DNA from: Acidimicrobiia bacterium
Lineage (GTDB): Bacteria; Actinomycetota; Acidimicrobiia; IMCC26256; JAOSJM01
Length of the DNA: 64,000 nt
Assembly (NCBI GenBank): GCA_027494165.1
Contig: JAOSJM010000001.1
Location: forward strand, 1,793,694-1,857,693
Reading direction: 5' to 3'
Each line of letters begins with the position of its first letter. The stretch's first letter is position 1. Position numbers and translations under genes: made by a program. Under the pieces are notes generated by a model. The model ran no database searches. It saw only the letters and a program-made list of their open reading frames with translations, and was not told the DNA's origin. Positions 34,760 to 44,111 of this stretch are shown one piece after another.

Positions 34760-34791
34760 GGAGAGGCGAGCCCTCCGGGGCTCGCCTCTCC
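34760..34791 (-). terminator. Second, near-identical terminator hairpin with UNCG-like loop
   Basis: GGAGAGGCGAGCCC pairs with GGGCTCGCCTCTCC around TCCG. The stem is identical to the hairpin at 34596-34629. It lies just past the livF stop (34820) on the minus strand. As read in the minus orientation the loop becomes CGGA. Confidence 0.8.
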
Positions 34792-34819
34792 GCGTCCGGG
34801 CCCGAGGGTCCCGAGGTGG

Positions 34820-35542
34820 TCAGGGAGCGACGGTCCCCAGGTACGCCTGGTGGAGGCGCTCGCGATCGGCGGCGAGCTCCGCCGCCGGCCCCTCGAGCAC
34901 GAACCGGCCCCGCGACATGACCGCGGCCCGGTCGGCCGTCTCGAGGACGAGGTCGACGAACTGCTCCACGACGACCAGCCCCAGCCCCTCCTCGTCGGCG
35001 AGCTGCCGGCACCGCTCCAGGAGGCGGCGGACGATGGTCGGAGCCAGGCCGAACGACAGCTCGTCGATGAGCAGCACCTGCGGCCGGGAGAGCAGGGCCG
35101 TCGCGATGCTCAGCATCTGGGCCTCCCCGCCCGACAGCGCGCCGGCCACCTGCCGGCGCCGGGGAACCAGCGCCGGGAACAGCTCGTACACCCGCTCCCG
35201 CGCTGACCGGTCGGGCCGCCCGTGGCCGCCCAACCAGAGGTGGTCGTAGACGCTGAGCCGGGGGAACAACCCGCGGTCCTCGGGGACGAGGACGATCCCG
35301 TTCCGGTTGCGGCGGTCGGGGGACAGCGCCGACAGGTCACGCCCGGCGAGACGGACCCGGCCCCGGCTCGCCGGCGCGAGCCCGGCGATCGCCGCCAGGG
35401 TCGAGGTCTTGCCCGCCCCGTTGGGTCCGAGGATGGCGAGGATCTCGCCGGGCTCCACCCGCAGGTCGACGCCCTGGACGACCTCGCCGCTGCCGTAGTC
35501 CACGCCGAGTCCCTCGACCGCGAGCCCCCGCGGTTCACCCAA
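34820..35542 (-). CDS. livF: ABC transporter ATPase, LivF-type
   Basis: A 240-residue ATPase of the branched-chain amino acid importer family. Walker A GPNGAGKTST (about 39-48), signature LSGGEAQML, Walker B VLLIDELS and the H-loop region replaced by VVEQF, as is usual in LivF. It overlaps livG by 8 bp. Together with livG, the fused permease and the binding protein it forms a complete HAAT-type importer. In catabolic clusters such importers commonly carry aromatic or short-chain acids rather than amino acids. Confidence 0.92.
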   Translation of the reverse strand: MGEPRGLAVEGLGVDYGSGEVVQGVDLRVEPGEILAILGPNGAGKTSTLAAIAGLAPASRGRVRLAGRDLSALSPDRRNRNGIVLVPEDRGLFPRLSVYDHLWLGGHGRPDRSARERVYELFPALVPRRRQVAGALSGGEAQMLSIATALLSRPQVLLIDELSFGLAPTIVRRLLERCRQLADEEGLGLVVVEQFVDLVLETADRAAVMSRGRFVLEGPAAELAADRERLHQAYLGTVAP

Positions 35543-36224
35543 GGTAGGCCTCCAGCACCTTCGAGTCGCGCAGGACCTCCTCGGGAGCGCCCCGGGCGAT
35601 CAGCTCGCCGAAGTCGAGGACGTGCAGCTCCGAGCAGACCCGGCCCATCAGCGACATGTCGTGGTCGATGATGAGGACCGTCAGGCCCTCGCCGGCGAGC
35701 ACGCGCAGCTCGTCGGCCAGCACCGAGGTCTCCGCCTCGTCGAGGCCCGCCGCGGGCTCGTCGAGCAGGAGCGCGCCGGGTTCCCCGGCCAGGGCCTGGA
35801 CCAGCCCGACCCGGCGGCGGATCCCCGCCGGGAGCGACTCCGCCAGGTCCGACGCCCAGGGGTCCAGACCGAACCGCTCGAGCAGGTCGTCGACCGGGGT
35901 CGAGCCCGACCGGGCCACCGCGATGTTCTCGCGCACGCTGAGGTCGTCGAAGAGCTCCGCGCCCTGGAAGGTCCGCCGCAGCCCCAACCCGGCGCGCCGG
36001 TGGGGGCTGAGCCGGGTGACGTCCCGTCCCCGGTAGCGGACGTGCCCGGAGGTCGGGCGCAGGAAGCCGGTGACGACGTCGAACAGCGTGGTCTTGCCCG
36101 CCCCGTTGGGGCCGATGACCCCCGTCACCGTCCCGGGCCGGACCTCCAGGCTGACCTCGTGGAGCGCGACGACGCCGCCGAAGCGCATCGTCACCACCTC
36201 GACCTCGAGGATCGGCCCGGTCAC
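35535..36224 (-). CDS. livG: ABC transporter ATPase, LivG-type
   Basis: A 229-residue ATPase. Walker A GPNGAGKTTLFD, the LivG-typical RTFQGAELFDDLSVREN segment, Walker B ALLLDEPAAGLD and IIDHDMSLM. The signature loop is degenerate (LPAGIRRRVGL instead of LSGGQ), which is fairly common for one of two paired ATPases. ATG 36224 overlaps the permease stop (ATGA). Shorter than usual LivG (about 250). Confidence 0.92.
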   Translation of the reverse strand: MTGPILEVEVVTMRFGGVVALHEVSLEVRPGTVTGVIGPNGAGKTTLFDVVTGFLRPTSGHVRYRGRDVTRLSPHRRAGLGLRRTFQGAELFDDLSVRENIAVARSGSTPVDDLLERFGLDPWASDLAESLPAGIRRRVGLVQALAGEPGALLLDEPAAGLDEAETSVLADELRVLAGEGLTVLIIDHDMSLMGRVCSELHVLDFGELIARGAPEEVLRDSKVLEAYLG

Positions 36225-38172
36225 GGCTCGACCTCGGCGACCTCGACCGCCCCGGTCCGGGACCGCGTGCCGCTCACCAGACCGGAGAGCAGGCTCCCCA
36301 ACCGGCTCCGGCGGCGGGTGTAGCGGGCGGCCAGGACGCCGTCGGGGTTGCGGATCAGGTTGACCACCAGGGCCACACCCCCAGCACCTGGAACCAGGAG
36401 AGGCCCTGGAGGTCGAACCACTCCTTGAGGAGCACCGGCGAGAGCACCATCGCGAAGCCGGCCAGGGCGCCCGCCGAGGTCAGGCCACCGCCCAGGAGGA
36501 AAACCATCGAGAGCAGCGTGATCCCCTGCATCGGGAGGAAGTTCGCCTCGGCCGTGATCGCGCCGGCCTGGAAGGCCCAGAGGGCACCGCCGACCGCGGC
36601 GATCGAGGAGGAGATCCCCCAGGCGAGGAGCTTGAGGCGCGGTACGGCGATGCCGGCCGCCGCGGCGGCCCGCTCCGAGGCGCGGATGGCCACGAGGCGC
36701 TGGCCGAAGCGCGAGCGCCGCAACCAGTAGACGAGCGCGAAGGCCAGGCCCACCAGCACGAGGGAGAGGTAGGCCCGCCCCAGGAGGCCGAGGTCGCGGC
36801 CGAAGAGGTCCGGCTTCGGGGGCCGCAGGCCGAACGTGGCCCAGACCCGGCTGCGCCGGAACCACAACCCCTGGAGGGCCAGCGCGGCCCCCAGCGTCAC
36901 GATGACGAGGTTGATGCCGCGCACCCGCATGGAGAGGAGCCCGATGACGACGCCCACCGGGAAGGCCGCCGCCGCGCCCACGAGCATGGCGGGCAGCATC
37001 GGGATCCCGTGGTCGGCCGCGATCGAGGCCGCCGTGAAGGCCCCGACACCCGCGATCGTCCAGTGGGCCAGGCTCACGTGCCCCAGGAACCCCGACACGA
37101 GGACGATGGAGAGCCCGACGATCGCGTAGGCGGCCGCGAACACGATCTGCTGGCGCCAGAAGTCGGCGAGCACGATCGGGGCGACGACCGCGGCGGCGAC
37201 GCAGACCGGGAGGAGCACCGGGCTGAGCCGGGGGAACGGAGCCAGCGGCTGGCGCTCGCGCACGACCGACTCCCGACGCGGGATGGCGTGGCCGCGCACC
37301 ACGAGCACGAGCACGATCACGAAGAACGGGAGCGCCTCGGCCAGCCCCACCGGGAACCAGTCGGTACGGGAGGAGACGACGGCCTCGCCCGAGCCGATGA
37401 GGAAGGAGCCGGCGATCGCCCACCCGATGCTGCGGAACCCCCCGATCAGGGCGCCGGTGAGGGCCCGCTGGAGGATGATCACCGTCGGGGCCGCTTGGGT
37501 GAGCTGGGTGTTCTGGGCGATCACGATGCCGGCCAGCCCGGCCGAGAGCGAGCCGAACATCCAGTTGAGGAGGGCGAGCCGCTGGACCGGGTACCCGAGG
37601 CGCAGGGCCGACCGCTCGTCGGTGGCCGCGGCCTCCGTCGCCCGCCCCACGAGCGTGAACCGGTCGACGACGACGTAGACGAGCCCGATCCCGAGGGCCA
37701 GCAGGACCGTGTAGAGCGTGTTCCGGTCGAGCGTGTAGCCGCCGGGGAGCTCCACCGGCGTCCGGGCCCACAGGGTCGGCGTCTTGACCAGCTGCGTCCC
37801 CCACCGCAGCTCGGCGGCCCCGGTGAGCAGGAGCATCACCCCGAACGTCGCCATCATCTTCGTGACGGCGGATGCCCGCCGCAGCGGCCACATCACGAGG
37901 AAGTGCATCCCGGCCCCGAGCACCACCGCGGCCAGGAGACCCAGCGCGAGGGCGATCCAGACGCTGCGCCCGTCGTCGCCGGCGGCCTGGTAGGTGTAGA
38001 CGTAGGCCGCGACCATCGCCACGGCGCCGTGGGCGAAGTTGAGGACGCCCGACCCCTTGTAGATCGCCACCATCCCCACGGCGGCGATCGCGTAGGCGGC
38101 CCCGGCGAGGAGGCCGAGCAGAGCGAGCTGCACCGTGAAGTGCAGCTCGCTCTGGGCGGCGAGGATGGACAC
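36221..38172 (-). CDS. Fused LivH-LivM permease; frameshifted at C-terminus
   Basis: One polypeptide of about 650 residues carrying both permease halves: LivH-like residues 1-290 (AYAIAAVGMVAIYKGSGVLNFAHGA) and LivM-like residues 320-600 (GLSIVLVSGFLGHVSLAHW, then the EAA-type RSRFGQRLVAIRASERAAAAAGI). A missing G near 36378 creates an early stop at 36355; repaired, the chain continues with VVNLIRNPDGVLAARYTRR to 36221. Natural LivHM fusions are known in Actinomycetota. ATG 38172. Confidence 0.9.
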
Positions 38173-38193
38173 GTCGTCGCGTCCGGCCCGGCG

Positions 38194-39434
38194 TCAGCCG
38201 AGCGTGTCGACCGGGTCGGGCGAGGCCTTCACGAGCTCCCCGTCGTCGAGCTCGTAGATGTAGTAGAGGCCCATCTTGGCGGCCTTCATGATCGCGTGCC
38301 CCGTGGCGCTGGCGAAGTCCACCGGCCCGGGCAGCATCGGGTGCTCGAAGACCAGCGTGCGCATCGCCTCCAGGATCGCCGGGCGGGTGATCTCGCCCTC
38401 GATGCTCTCGAGGGCCTGGATGAGCGCCTTGGCGGCGAGGTAGCTGTTGCCCGCCACGTAGGTGAGCTTCCAGTCGTCGGGGCCGTACTCGTCCATGATC
38501 TCGACCAGCTCGGAGAGGGCCTCGTCCTCGAGGTCGAAGGGAACGGCGCAGACCGCGCCGTCGCCGGCCGAGCCCACCATCTCGAGGAAGTCGTCGTGGA
38601 AGCAGGTGTAGGGCAGGGCCACCATCGGGTCGTAGCCGAGCCGGCCCATGTCCTCGAACACGGTGACCAGCACCTGGGCGGGCTGGAGGATGAAGAGCAC
38701 GTCGGCGTCGGCCTGCTGGGCCTGGGCGACCAGCGGCGTGTAGGTGGTCTCGTCGACGGCGGCCTTGATGCCGGTCACCTCGATCCCCGCCCCCGAGTAC
38801 GCCAGCTTGATGCCACCCAGCGCCGACTCGCCGGCCTGGATGTCGGGGTAGAGGGCGGCGGGCTTCTGGGCGCCCTGGTCCACCGTGTAGCTGGCCGACG
38901 CCTGGAAGCCCCCATCCCCCACGGCGACAGCGGGAAGGAGATCGGGGCGGTCCCGGCGTCGAGCCCGAGGATGTTGGGCCCGATGTTGGCCATCTCGGCC
39001 GGCTCGGCGAGCGCCGCGATGCCCTCGTCGCCCTGGTTCCCCACGAAGGCGAGGACCGAGGAGTCGCCCGTCAGCTTCTGCAGGCAGTTCGCCATGTTCT
39101 CGGGGTTGCTCGCGGAGATGTCGCAGTGCTCGAGCTCCAGGGGGTGGCCGTCGAGGCCGCCCTGGGCGTTGTACCAGTCGAAGACCGCCTGGGTCGTCGT
39201 GTAGCACTCGACCTCGACGACCGGCGGCGACTCCTGGCAGAGCGCACCGAAGGTCAGCGGCGTGCCGGTCGCCGCCTGTCCGGCCGTCGTCGTCGTGTCG
39301 CCCTCGGCCGCGGTGGCCTCGGTCGTGGGGCCGCCGGCGTCGCCGCCGCCACCGTCGTCGTCGTCCCCGCAGGCCGCTCCCACGAGCACCACGACCAGCG
39401 CGATCACCCACACCCTCAGGAACCGGTGGCGCAT
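38194..39434 (-). CDS. Substrate-binding lipoprotein of the ABC importer; frameshifted
   Basis: Periplasmic-binding-protein type I lipoprotein, about 413 residues after repair. Lipobox VVVLVGAAC, Asp/Gly/Thr-rich linker, then FGALCQESPPVVEVEC through SPDPVDTLG. One missing G near 38930 (TGGGGGAT) separates the N-terminal 165 residues. Two Cys pairs in the first lobe are unusual for the family and may form disulfides. Operator TAGTCCTGATTTC lies 35 bp upstream of ATG 39434, shared with the gntR promoter. Confidence 0.88.
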
Positions 39435-39468
39435 GACCCCTCCTCGACCCTGGATATCTGGTGATTCT

Positions 39469-39481
39469 TAGTCCTGATTTC
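39469..39481 (-). promoter_or_regulatory. GntR operator candidate upstream of binding-protein gene
   Basis: TAGTCCTGATTTC (plus-strand reading). The same 13-mer with one change (TAGTCCTGTTTTC) lies upstream of the gntR gene at 40443, at a similar distance from its start. Confidence 0.6.
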
Positions 39482-39638
39482 CGCCGCGCGCAAGAGTGTG
39501 CTCTTTTCTCGGTCTCGGGTCCGCCTCCCCGCCCGGGGATCGGGCGTGCCGCCGAATGAGTGGACTCCTTCGGTGGAGGCGCGCGGGCCCGCCGGGGAGG
39601 AGATCCGCGGTCCGGCCCTGGTGGTCGCGCCCGGACCG
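39482..39638. other. Gap between gntR and binding-protein gene
   Basis: A 157-bp non-coding stretch, GC-rich apart from AAGAGTGTGCTCTTTTC at 39492-39508, which contains the partial dyad AAGAG/CTCTT. No gene seen. Confidence 0.4.
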
Positions 39639-40392
39639 TCAGGTCCAGGCCGCCTCGAAGAGGTCGACGGGAGCCTCGGTGTCGCTCCGCTCGATGGTGA
39701 AGCGCATCTGGCGCCGCCAGTGCGCCTCGGCCCCCTCCGCGTCCCCGGCCTCGATCAGGGAGAGGAGCTTGCGGTACGAGCGCGCCGCCTTCGACATGAC
39801 CGCCTCGTCGACCCGGTGGAACTGCACGACGTGGACGTAGTACTGCGCCACCAGCTCGTGGAGGAGCATGGCGACGTGCGCGAGCGTCGTGTTCCCCGCC
39901 CGTTCGACGAGCGTCTCGTGCACCCTGGTGGCGGCAGCCGCGAACGCCCGCCGGTCGCCCGCCTTCGCCACGTCGAACGTGGCGTCCACCACCCTGGCGA
40001 GGGCGTCGAGGTCCGCCTGGGTCCGCGAGGCGCGAGGCGCGCGGCGAGCTGCGGCTCGATGAGCTGCGCGCCTCGTAGAGGTCCAGGACGGTCGTCCCGG
40101 CGAGCTGGAGGAGGAGCGCGAACCCGCGCGCCACCCGGTCGAGGCTCGGGGTCGTGACGAACGGGCCGCCCTTGCGCCCACGCCGGATCTCGATCAGGTC
40201 CTCGGACTCGAGGATCCGCAGGGCCTCGCGCAGCGTCGTCCGGGCGACCCTGAACCGCGCGAGGAGCTCGTCCTCCGGGGGGAGGCGGTCGCCGGGACGC
40301 AGCCGCCCCCGGGCGATCTCGCGCCGGACGTGGGCCGCGATGACCTCGGCGGTCTTGGGGACCCGGATAGGAGTGGCGTCAGGAACGGCCAT
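39639..40392 (-). CDS. GntR/FCD-family regulator; two frameshifts
   Basis: GntR winged-helix (residues 1-75: VRREIARGRLRPGDRLPPED, RVARTTLREALRILESEDLI) followed by an FCD ligand domain (TQADLDALARVVDATF, MLLHELVAQYYVHVV, LIEAGDAEGAEAHWRRQMRF). About 250 residues. Within a GC-repeat (GCGAGGCGCGAGGCGCG, near 40028-40066) two single-base losses shift the frame; restoring both gives LYEAR-QLIEPQLAARLA, as expected for the family. Probably controls its own gene and the importer via the shared TAGTCCTG element. Confidence 0.82.
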
Positions 40393-40442
40393 CGTCGCCC
40401 CTCGCTCCGCCGTCCGCCCCGGCCCTCATATCATCGCAAACA

Positions 40443-40455
40443 TAGTCCTGTTTTC
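40443..40455 (-). promoter_or_regulatory. GntR operator candidate upstream of gntR
   Basis: TAGTCCTGTTTTC, 51 bp before the gntR ATG, matches 12 of 13 bases of the site before the binding-protein gene. Confidence 0.6.
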
Positions 40456-40477
40456 GGGAGGCCGGGAGCCCACGCGC

Positions 40478-40513
40478 GGGTCACCCCGCCGCCTCCCGGC
40501 AGCGGGGTGACCC
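40478..40513 (-). terminator. Hairpin after amidohydrolase operon
   Basis: GGGTCACCCCGC pairs with GCGGGGTGACCC (12 bp) across a 12-nt loop, 18 bp past the amidohydrolase stop and before the gntR promoter. Confidence 0.65.
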
Positions 40514-40530
40514 TTCGGCACCGCTGTCGC

Positions 40531-41673
40531 CTACTGCTCGAGCCCGTAGAAGCGCGCCGCGTTCCCCCAGAGGACGTCGTAGCGCTCCTGGTCCGTCAAG
40601 GGGGCGGTCAGCTCCTTGGCCCGTGACTGGGCGTAGGGGAACTGGCAGTTCGAGTGCGGGAAGTCCGAGGCCCAGGTGAGGTTGGAGATCCCGATGTCGT
40701 CGCGGAGCTTGATCGCGACGTGGTCGCCGATGAGGTTCCAGACGAGGTTCCCGCTCGTGCAGTACCAGCTCGGCGGGTTCTCGAGCTCGAAGCCGGCCCA
40801 GTGCCGGTGCCGGCCGTACATGTGGTCCATCTCGGCCATCATGTAGGGCAGCCACCCTGCGCCGCACTCGGCGATGATGAAGCGCAGGTCCGGGAGCCGG
40901 TCGAAGACGCCCGACAGGATCATCTGGGCCGCCGTGAACGGACCACCGGTGGTGGTCTCGGTCTGCCCGATGATCCACGCCGCCGCGTCCTGCATGGTGT
41001 TGAGCCCGCCGATGGGGCTCGAGATCCCGCCGTGGAGCGTCACCGGCATGTCGAGCGCGATCGTCTCGGCCCAGAACCGGTCGTCCTCGGACGTCGGGCT
41101 CGACGTCCCGTTCGGGTAGGCACCGGGCGAGAGCGTCCGGATCCCGGGCATCTCGCGCACCCGCTTGAGCTCGGCGATGGCGTCGTCGATGCTCGTCTGG
41201 GGGATGCACGCCGCGCCCAGGAGCCGGTCGGGGGCCTCCGAGCAGAAGTCCGAGAGCCAGTTGTTGAAGCCCTGGAGCACGGCCAGGTACGCGTCGCGGT
41301 CACCGCTGCCCTTCACCATGCCGATGGCCGAGCCGATGGCGATACCGGGGTTGATGACCGCGGCCGTGACCCCGTCGATGTCCATCCAGCCCAGGTACTC
41401 CTCGGGGCCTCCGCAGGCGCCGGTGATCTCCTCGTTCACGATGTCCCACACGCCCTGCCGCACGTCCTGGGGCCTCTGCTGGCCACCCAGGATGTTGACC
41501 GGCACGCCCTTGGGCCCCCAGATGGCCAGGACTCCCCAGAGCACGGGGACGTCGGGGATGTAGGGCGGGACCATCTCCCGGTACTTCTCGGGCACGTAGT
41601 CGAGGAACACGGTTCCGGGGTGCTCGACGTGGTTGTCGCACGAGAGCAGCTTGAAGGGGTAGTTCTCGGGCAT
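40531..41673 (-). CDS. Amidohydrolase-2 family protein, last gene of catabolic operon
   Basis: A 380-residue ACMSD-superfamily protein. ATG 41673 is chosen for its GAGGAGGAG ribosome site. N-terminal ligand motif SCDNHVEHP, central VTLHGG, and the Asp in WASDFPHSNC. The His after the sixth strand is replaced (AECGAGWLPYMM), as in its paralogue at 45.3 kb (QEGGIGWMPYAL). These two paralogues bracket an SDR, ALDH and CaiB transferase, suggesting two successive C-C or ring-acid cleavages. Confidence 0.88.
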   Translation of the reverse strand: MPENYPFKLLSCDNHVEHPGTVFLDYVPEKYREMVPPYIPDVPVLWGVLAIWGPKGVPVNILGGQQRPQDVRQGVWDIVNEEITGACGGPEEYLGWMDIDGVTAAVINPGIAIGSAIGMVKGSGDRDAYLAVLQGFNNWLSDFCSEAPDRLLGAACIPQTSIDDAIAELKRVREMPGIRTLSPGAYPNGTSSPTSEDDRFWAETIALDMPVTLHGGISSPIGGLNTMQDAAAWIIGQTETTTGGPFTAAQMILSGVFDRLPDLRFIIAECGAGWLPYMMAEMDHMYGRHRHWAGFELENPPSWYCTSGNLVWNLIGDHVAIKLRDDIGISNLTWASDFPHSNCQFPYAQSRAKELTAPLTDQERYDVLWGNAARFYGLEQ

Positions 41674-41790
41674 CGCCTCTCCTCCTCTGTGACACCGGAG
41701 GCCCCCCTCACTCCGACCGGACTCTCCCGGGCTCCGGTGCGCAGCCCGGCTCCTGGATCCGTTCAACCCATGCGACCTCCTCTCGGGGTC

Positions 41791-42555
41791 TCAGAAGCTC
41801 CGGCAGAAGACGGTGTCCAACGTCTGGCTGCGCGGACGGGTGACGACGAAGAGGTGGACGTCGGCGATGGCGTCGACGTCCTGACCGCCGTGACGCCCGT
41901 ACACCTGGGCGAGCAGCCCCCGCTCGGTCCAGAGCTCCCACGCGGCGGCGCCGTGCTCGGGGTCCCAGGCCCAGTCGGTGGATCCCCCGCCGACGCCGCT
42001 GGCGGTCCCCTGCACCAGGTTCGTGACCCGGATGTCGAGGTCCCGCACCTCCTGGGTCAGGACGTGCGTGAAGGCCTCGAGGGCGGCCTTGGTGGCCACG
42101 TACATCGAGAGCATGGGGAACGGGTGCAGCGTGGACTCGCTGGAGGTGTTGACGATGTCGCCCCCCCCGGCCTCCCGCAGCAGCGGGATCGCGGCCCGGC
42201 ACGTGTAGACGGGCCCGAGGAGGTTGGTGGCCACCTGACGCTGGATGTCGAGGTCGCTGAGCAGCTCGACGGCGCAGGGACGGTAGACCGCGGCGTTGTT
42301 GACGAGGATGTCGAGCCTGCCGAACCGGGCCCCGATCTCGTCGAACGCCGCCCGCACGCCGGCGGGGTCGCCGACGTCCGTCGCGATCGGGATGGCGCGC
42401 TCCCCCAGCGCCGTCGCGACCTCGTCGAGGCGCTCACGGCCGCGGGCGAGCAGGGCGACGGCGGCACCTTCCTCGAGGAACCGCCGGGCGACGGCCAGGC
42501 CCGAACCGCTGGTCCCACCGGTGACGACCGCGACCTTGCCGTCGAGCGCTCCCAT
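41791..42555 (-). CDS. Short-chain dehydrogenase/reductase
   Basis: A 254-residue classical SDR. TGGTSGSG cofactor motif, NNAAV, SSES and YVATK catalytic Tyr/Lys. ATG 42555 is preferred over upstream in-frame codons that lie in the ALDH gene. Eleven bp after the ALDH stop, so co-transcribed. It would convert an alcohol to an aldehyde or ketone for the ALDH. Confidence 0.88.
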   Translation of the reverse strand: MGALDGKVAVVTGGTSGSGLAVARRFLEEGAAVALLARGRERLDEVATALGERAIPIATDVGDPAGVRAAFDEIGARFGRLDILVNNAAVYRPCAVELLSDLDIQRQVATNLLGPVYTCRAAIPLLREAGGGDIVNTSSESTLHPFPMLSMYVATKAALEAFTHVLTQEVRDLDIRVTNLVQGTASGVGGGSTDWAWDPEHGAAAWELWTERGLLAQVYGRHGGQDVDAIADVHLFVVTRPRSQTLDTVFCRSF

Positions 42556-42566
42556 CCCGTCGCCCC

Positions 42567-44087
42567 TCATCCCCAGGTGAGGTGCTTCACCTCGGTGAAG
42601 TCCTCGAGCCCGTGGCGGCCCCACTCGCGACCCAGACCGGACTGCTTGTAGCCGCCGAACGCCCCGGCCTGCCCGATCCCCTTGGGGTGCGCGCCCCACC
42701 CGGGGCCCTGGCCCGCGCCGGGTCCCGTCGAGGCCAGCGGGGTGGAGCCGATCCCCTGCGCGGTGACGCTGCCCGCCCGGAGCCGGCGGGCCACGTTGAA
42801 CGCCCGGGACGTCGACTCCGAGACCACACCGCCGCCGAGCCCGTAGATGGAGTCGTTGGCCAGGCGGACCGCCTCGTCGTCGCCGCCCGAGTAGGGCACG
42901 ACGGTGAGGACCGGCCCGAAGATCTCCTCCTGCGCGATCGTCATGTCGTTCGTGGCGACGAAGACGGTGGGCTCGTAGAAGAACCCCCGGTCCATCCCCT
43001 CCGGCCGCTTGCCCCCGCAGAGCAGCTCGGCGCCGTCGTCGAGGCCCGACTGCACGTAGCCCTCGACCCGGGCCCGCTGCTGCTCGCGGATGAGGGGGCC
43101 GAGGACCGTCGCCTCGTCGCGCGGGTCGCCGATCGTGATGAAGGACCGCATCCCGTTCAGCCCCTCCTTGTACGCGTCGAGCAGGTGCTCGGGCAGCAGG
43201 AGCCGGGTCTGCAGCACGCAGCCCTGCCCGCAGTGCACCAGCGACATGCCGAAGCCGATCGTGGCGGCGTGCTCCTCGCTCACGTCGTCGAGCACGACCT
43301 GGGCGCTCTTGCCACCCAGCTCGAGCTGGAGCTTCTTCACCGTGGCCGACGCCGACGCCATGATCCGCCGGCCCGTCGCCGTCGAGCCGGTGAAGGTGAC
43401 CATGTCGACCATGGGGTTCGACGTCAGCTCGTCGCCGACGTCGGCGTGGCCGGTGATGACGTTGAGCACGCCCGGCGGGATGTCGGCTTCGGCCGCGGCC
43501 TCGGCGATCATCATGGCGTCGAGCGGCGTCCAGGGATGGGGCTTCAGGACCACGGTGCACCCGACGGCCAGGGCCGGGGCCGCCTTCACCACGTTCAGCA
43601 TGAACGGGAAGTTGAAGGGTGTGATGGCCGCCACGACGCCGACGGGCTCCCGGACGATGGCGTTCCCGCTCACGCCGGTCGGGCCCCCCACCGGCATGTC
43701 GTTCTCGACCCAGCCGAAGGAGTGCTCGGCGATCGCCGCGTTGGACCGGAACATCCCGATGGAACCGGCGCCCTGGATCGCGTCGGTGAGGAACCCCGTC
43801 GACCCGGTCTCGGCGATGATGAGCTCGCGCAGGTCCCCCGCCCTCGACTCGAGGATCTCGGCCATGCGGACGAGCCTGGCGGCGCGCTCCGCGGGCTTCA
43901 TCCAGGGCCACGGCCCCTCGTCGAAGGCCCGCCGGGCGGCCTCGATCGCCGTCACCGCGGTCTTGGTCGACGCCTCGGGAACCGTCCCGATGCGGTCCTC
44001 GGTCGCCGGGTCGATGACCTCGAGCGACCCGACCGCGCCGTCGGAGGTCCACTCGCCGTCGATGAAGAGCTCGTAGTCCCAGGCCAC
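42567..44087 (-). CDS. NAD(P)-dependent aldehyde dehydrogenase
   Basis: A 506-residue intact ALDH. Oxyanion Asn in TPFNFP (N159), general base Glu in LELGGKSA (E256) and catalytic Cys in HCGQGC (C290), then EEIFGPVLTV. Near the C-terminus a Gly-rich insertion of about 20 residues (STGPGAGQGPGWGAHPKGIG) sits before AGAFGGYKQSG, a feature I have not seen commonly. ATG 44087 with AGGAGGA upstream. Middle gene of the 46.5-40.5 kb operon. Confidence 0.92.
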   Translation of the reverse strand: MAWDYELFIDGEWTSDGAVGSLEVIDPATEDRIGTVPEASTKTAVTAIEAARRAFDEGPWPWMKPAERAARLVRMAEILESRAGDLRELIIAETGSTGFLTDAIQGAGSIGMFRSNAAIAEHSFGWVENDMPVGGPTGVSGNAIVREPVGVVAAITPFNFPFMLNVVKAAPALAVGCTVVLKPHPWTPLDAMMIAEAAAEADIPPGVLNVITGHADVGDELTSNPMVDMVTFTGSTATGRRIMASASATVKKLQLELGGKSAQVVLDDVSEEHAATIGFGMSLVHCGQGCVLQTRLLLPEHLLDAYKEGLNGMRSFITIGDPRDEATVLGPLIREQQRARVEGYVQSGLDDGAELLCGGKRPEGMDRGFFYEPTVFVATNDMTIAQEEIFGPVLTVVPYSGGDDEAVRLANDSIYGLGGGVVSESTSRAFNVARRLRAGSVTAQGIGSTPLASTGPGAGQGPGWGAHPKGIGQAGAFGGYKQSGLGREWGRHGLEDFTEVKHLTWG

Positions 44088-44111
44088 GGGGTCCTCCTCC
44101 TGTTCAGGTCC

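Noticed and set aside
37009..39204. A 731-codon plus-strand open frame across the permease and binding-protein genes
   Set aside because: Spans two real minus-strand genes and reads as Asp/Gly/Arg repeats typical of antisense GC-rich frames.
38194..40392. Apparent 732-residue GntR-binding-protein fusion
   Set aside because: Arises because frame shifts in both genes happen to join; the linker reads antisense-like Arg/Gly sequence and each gene has its own start, stop and promoter.
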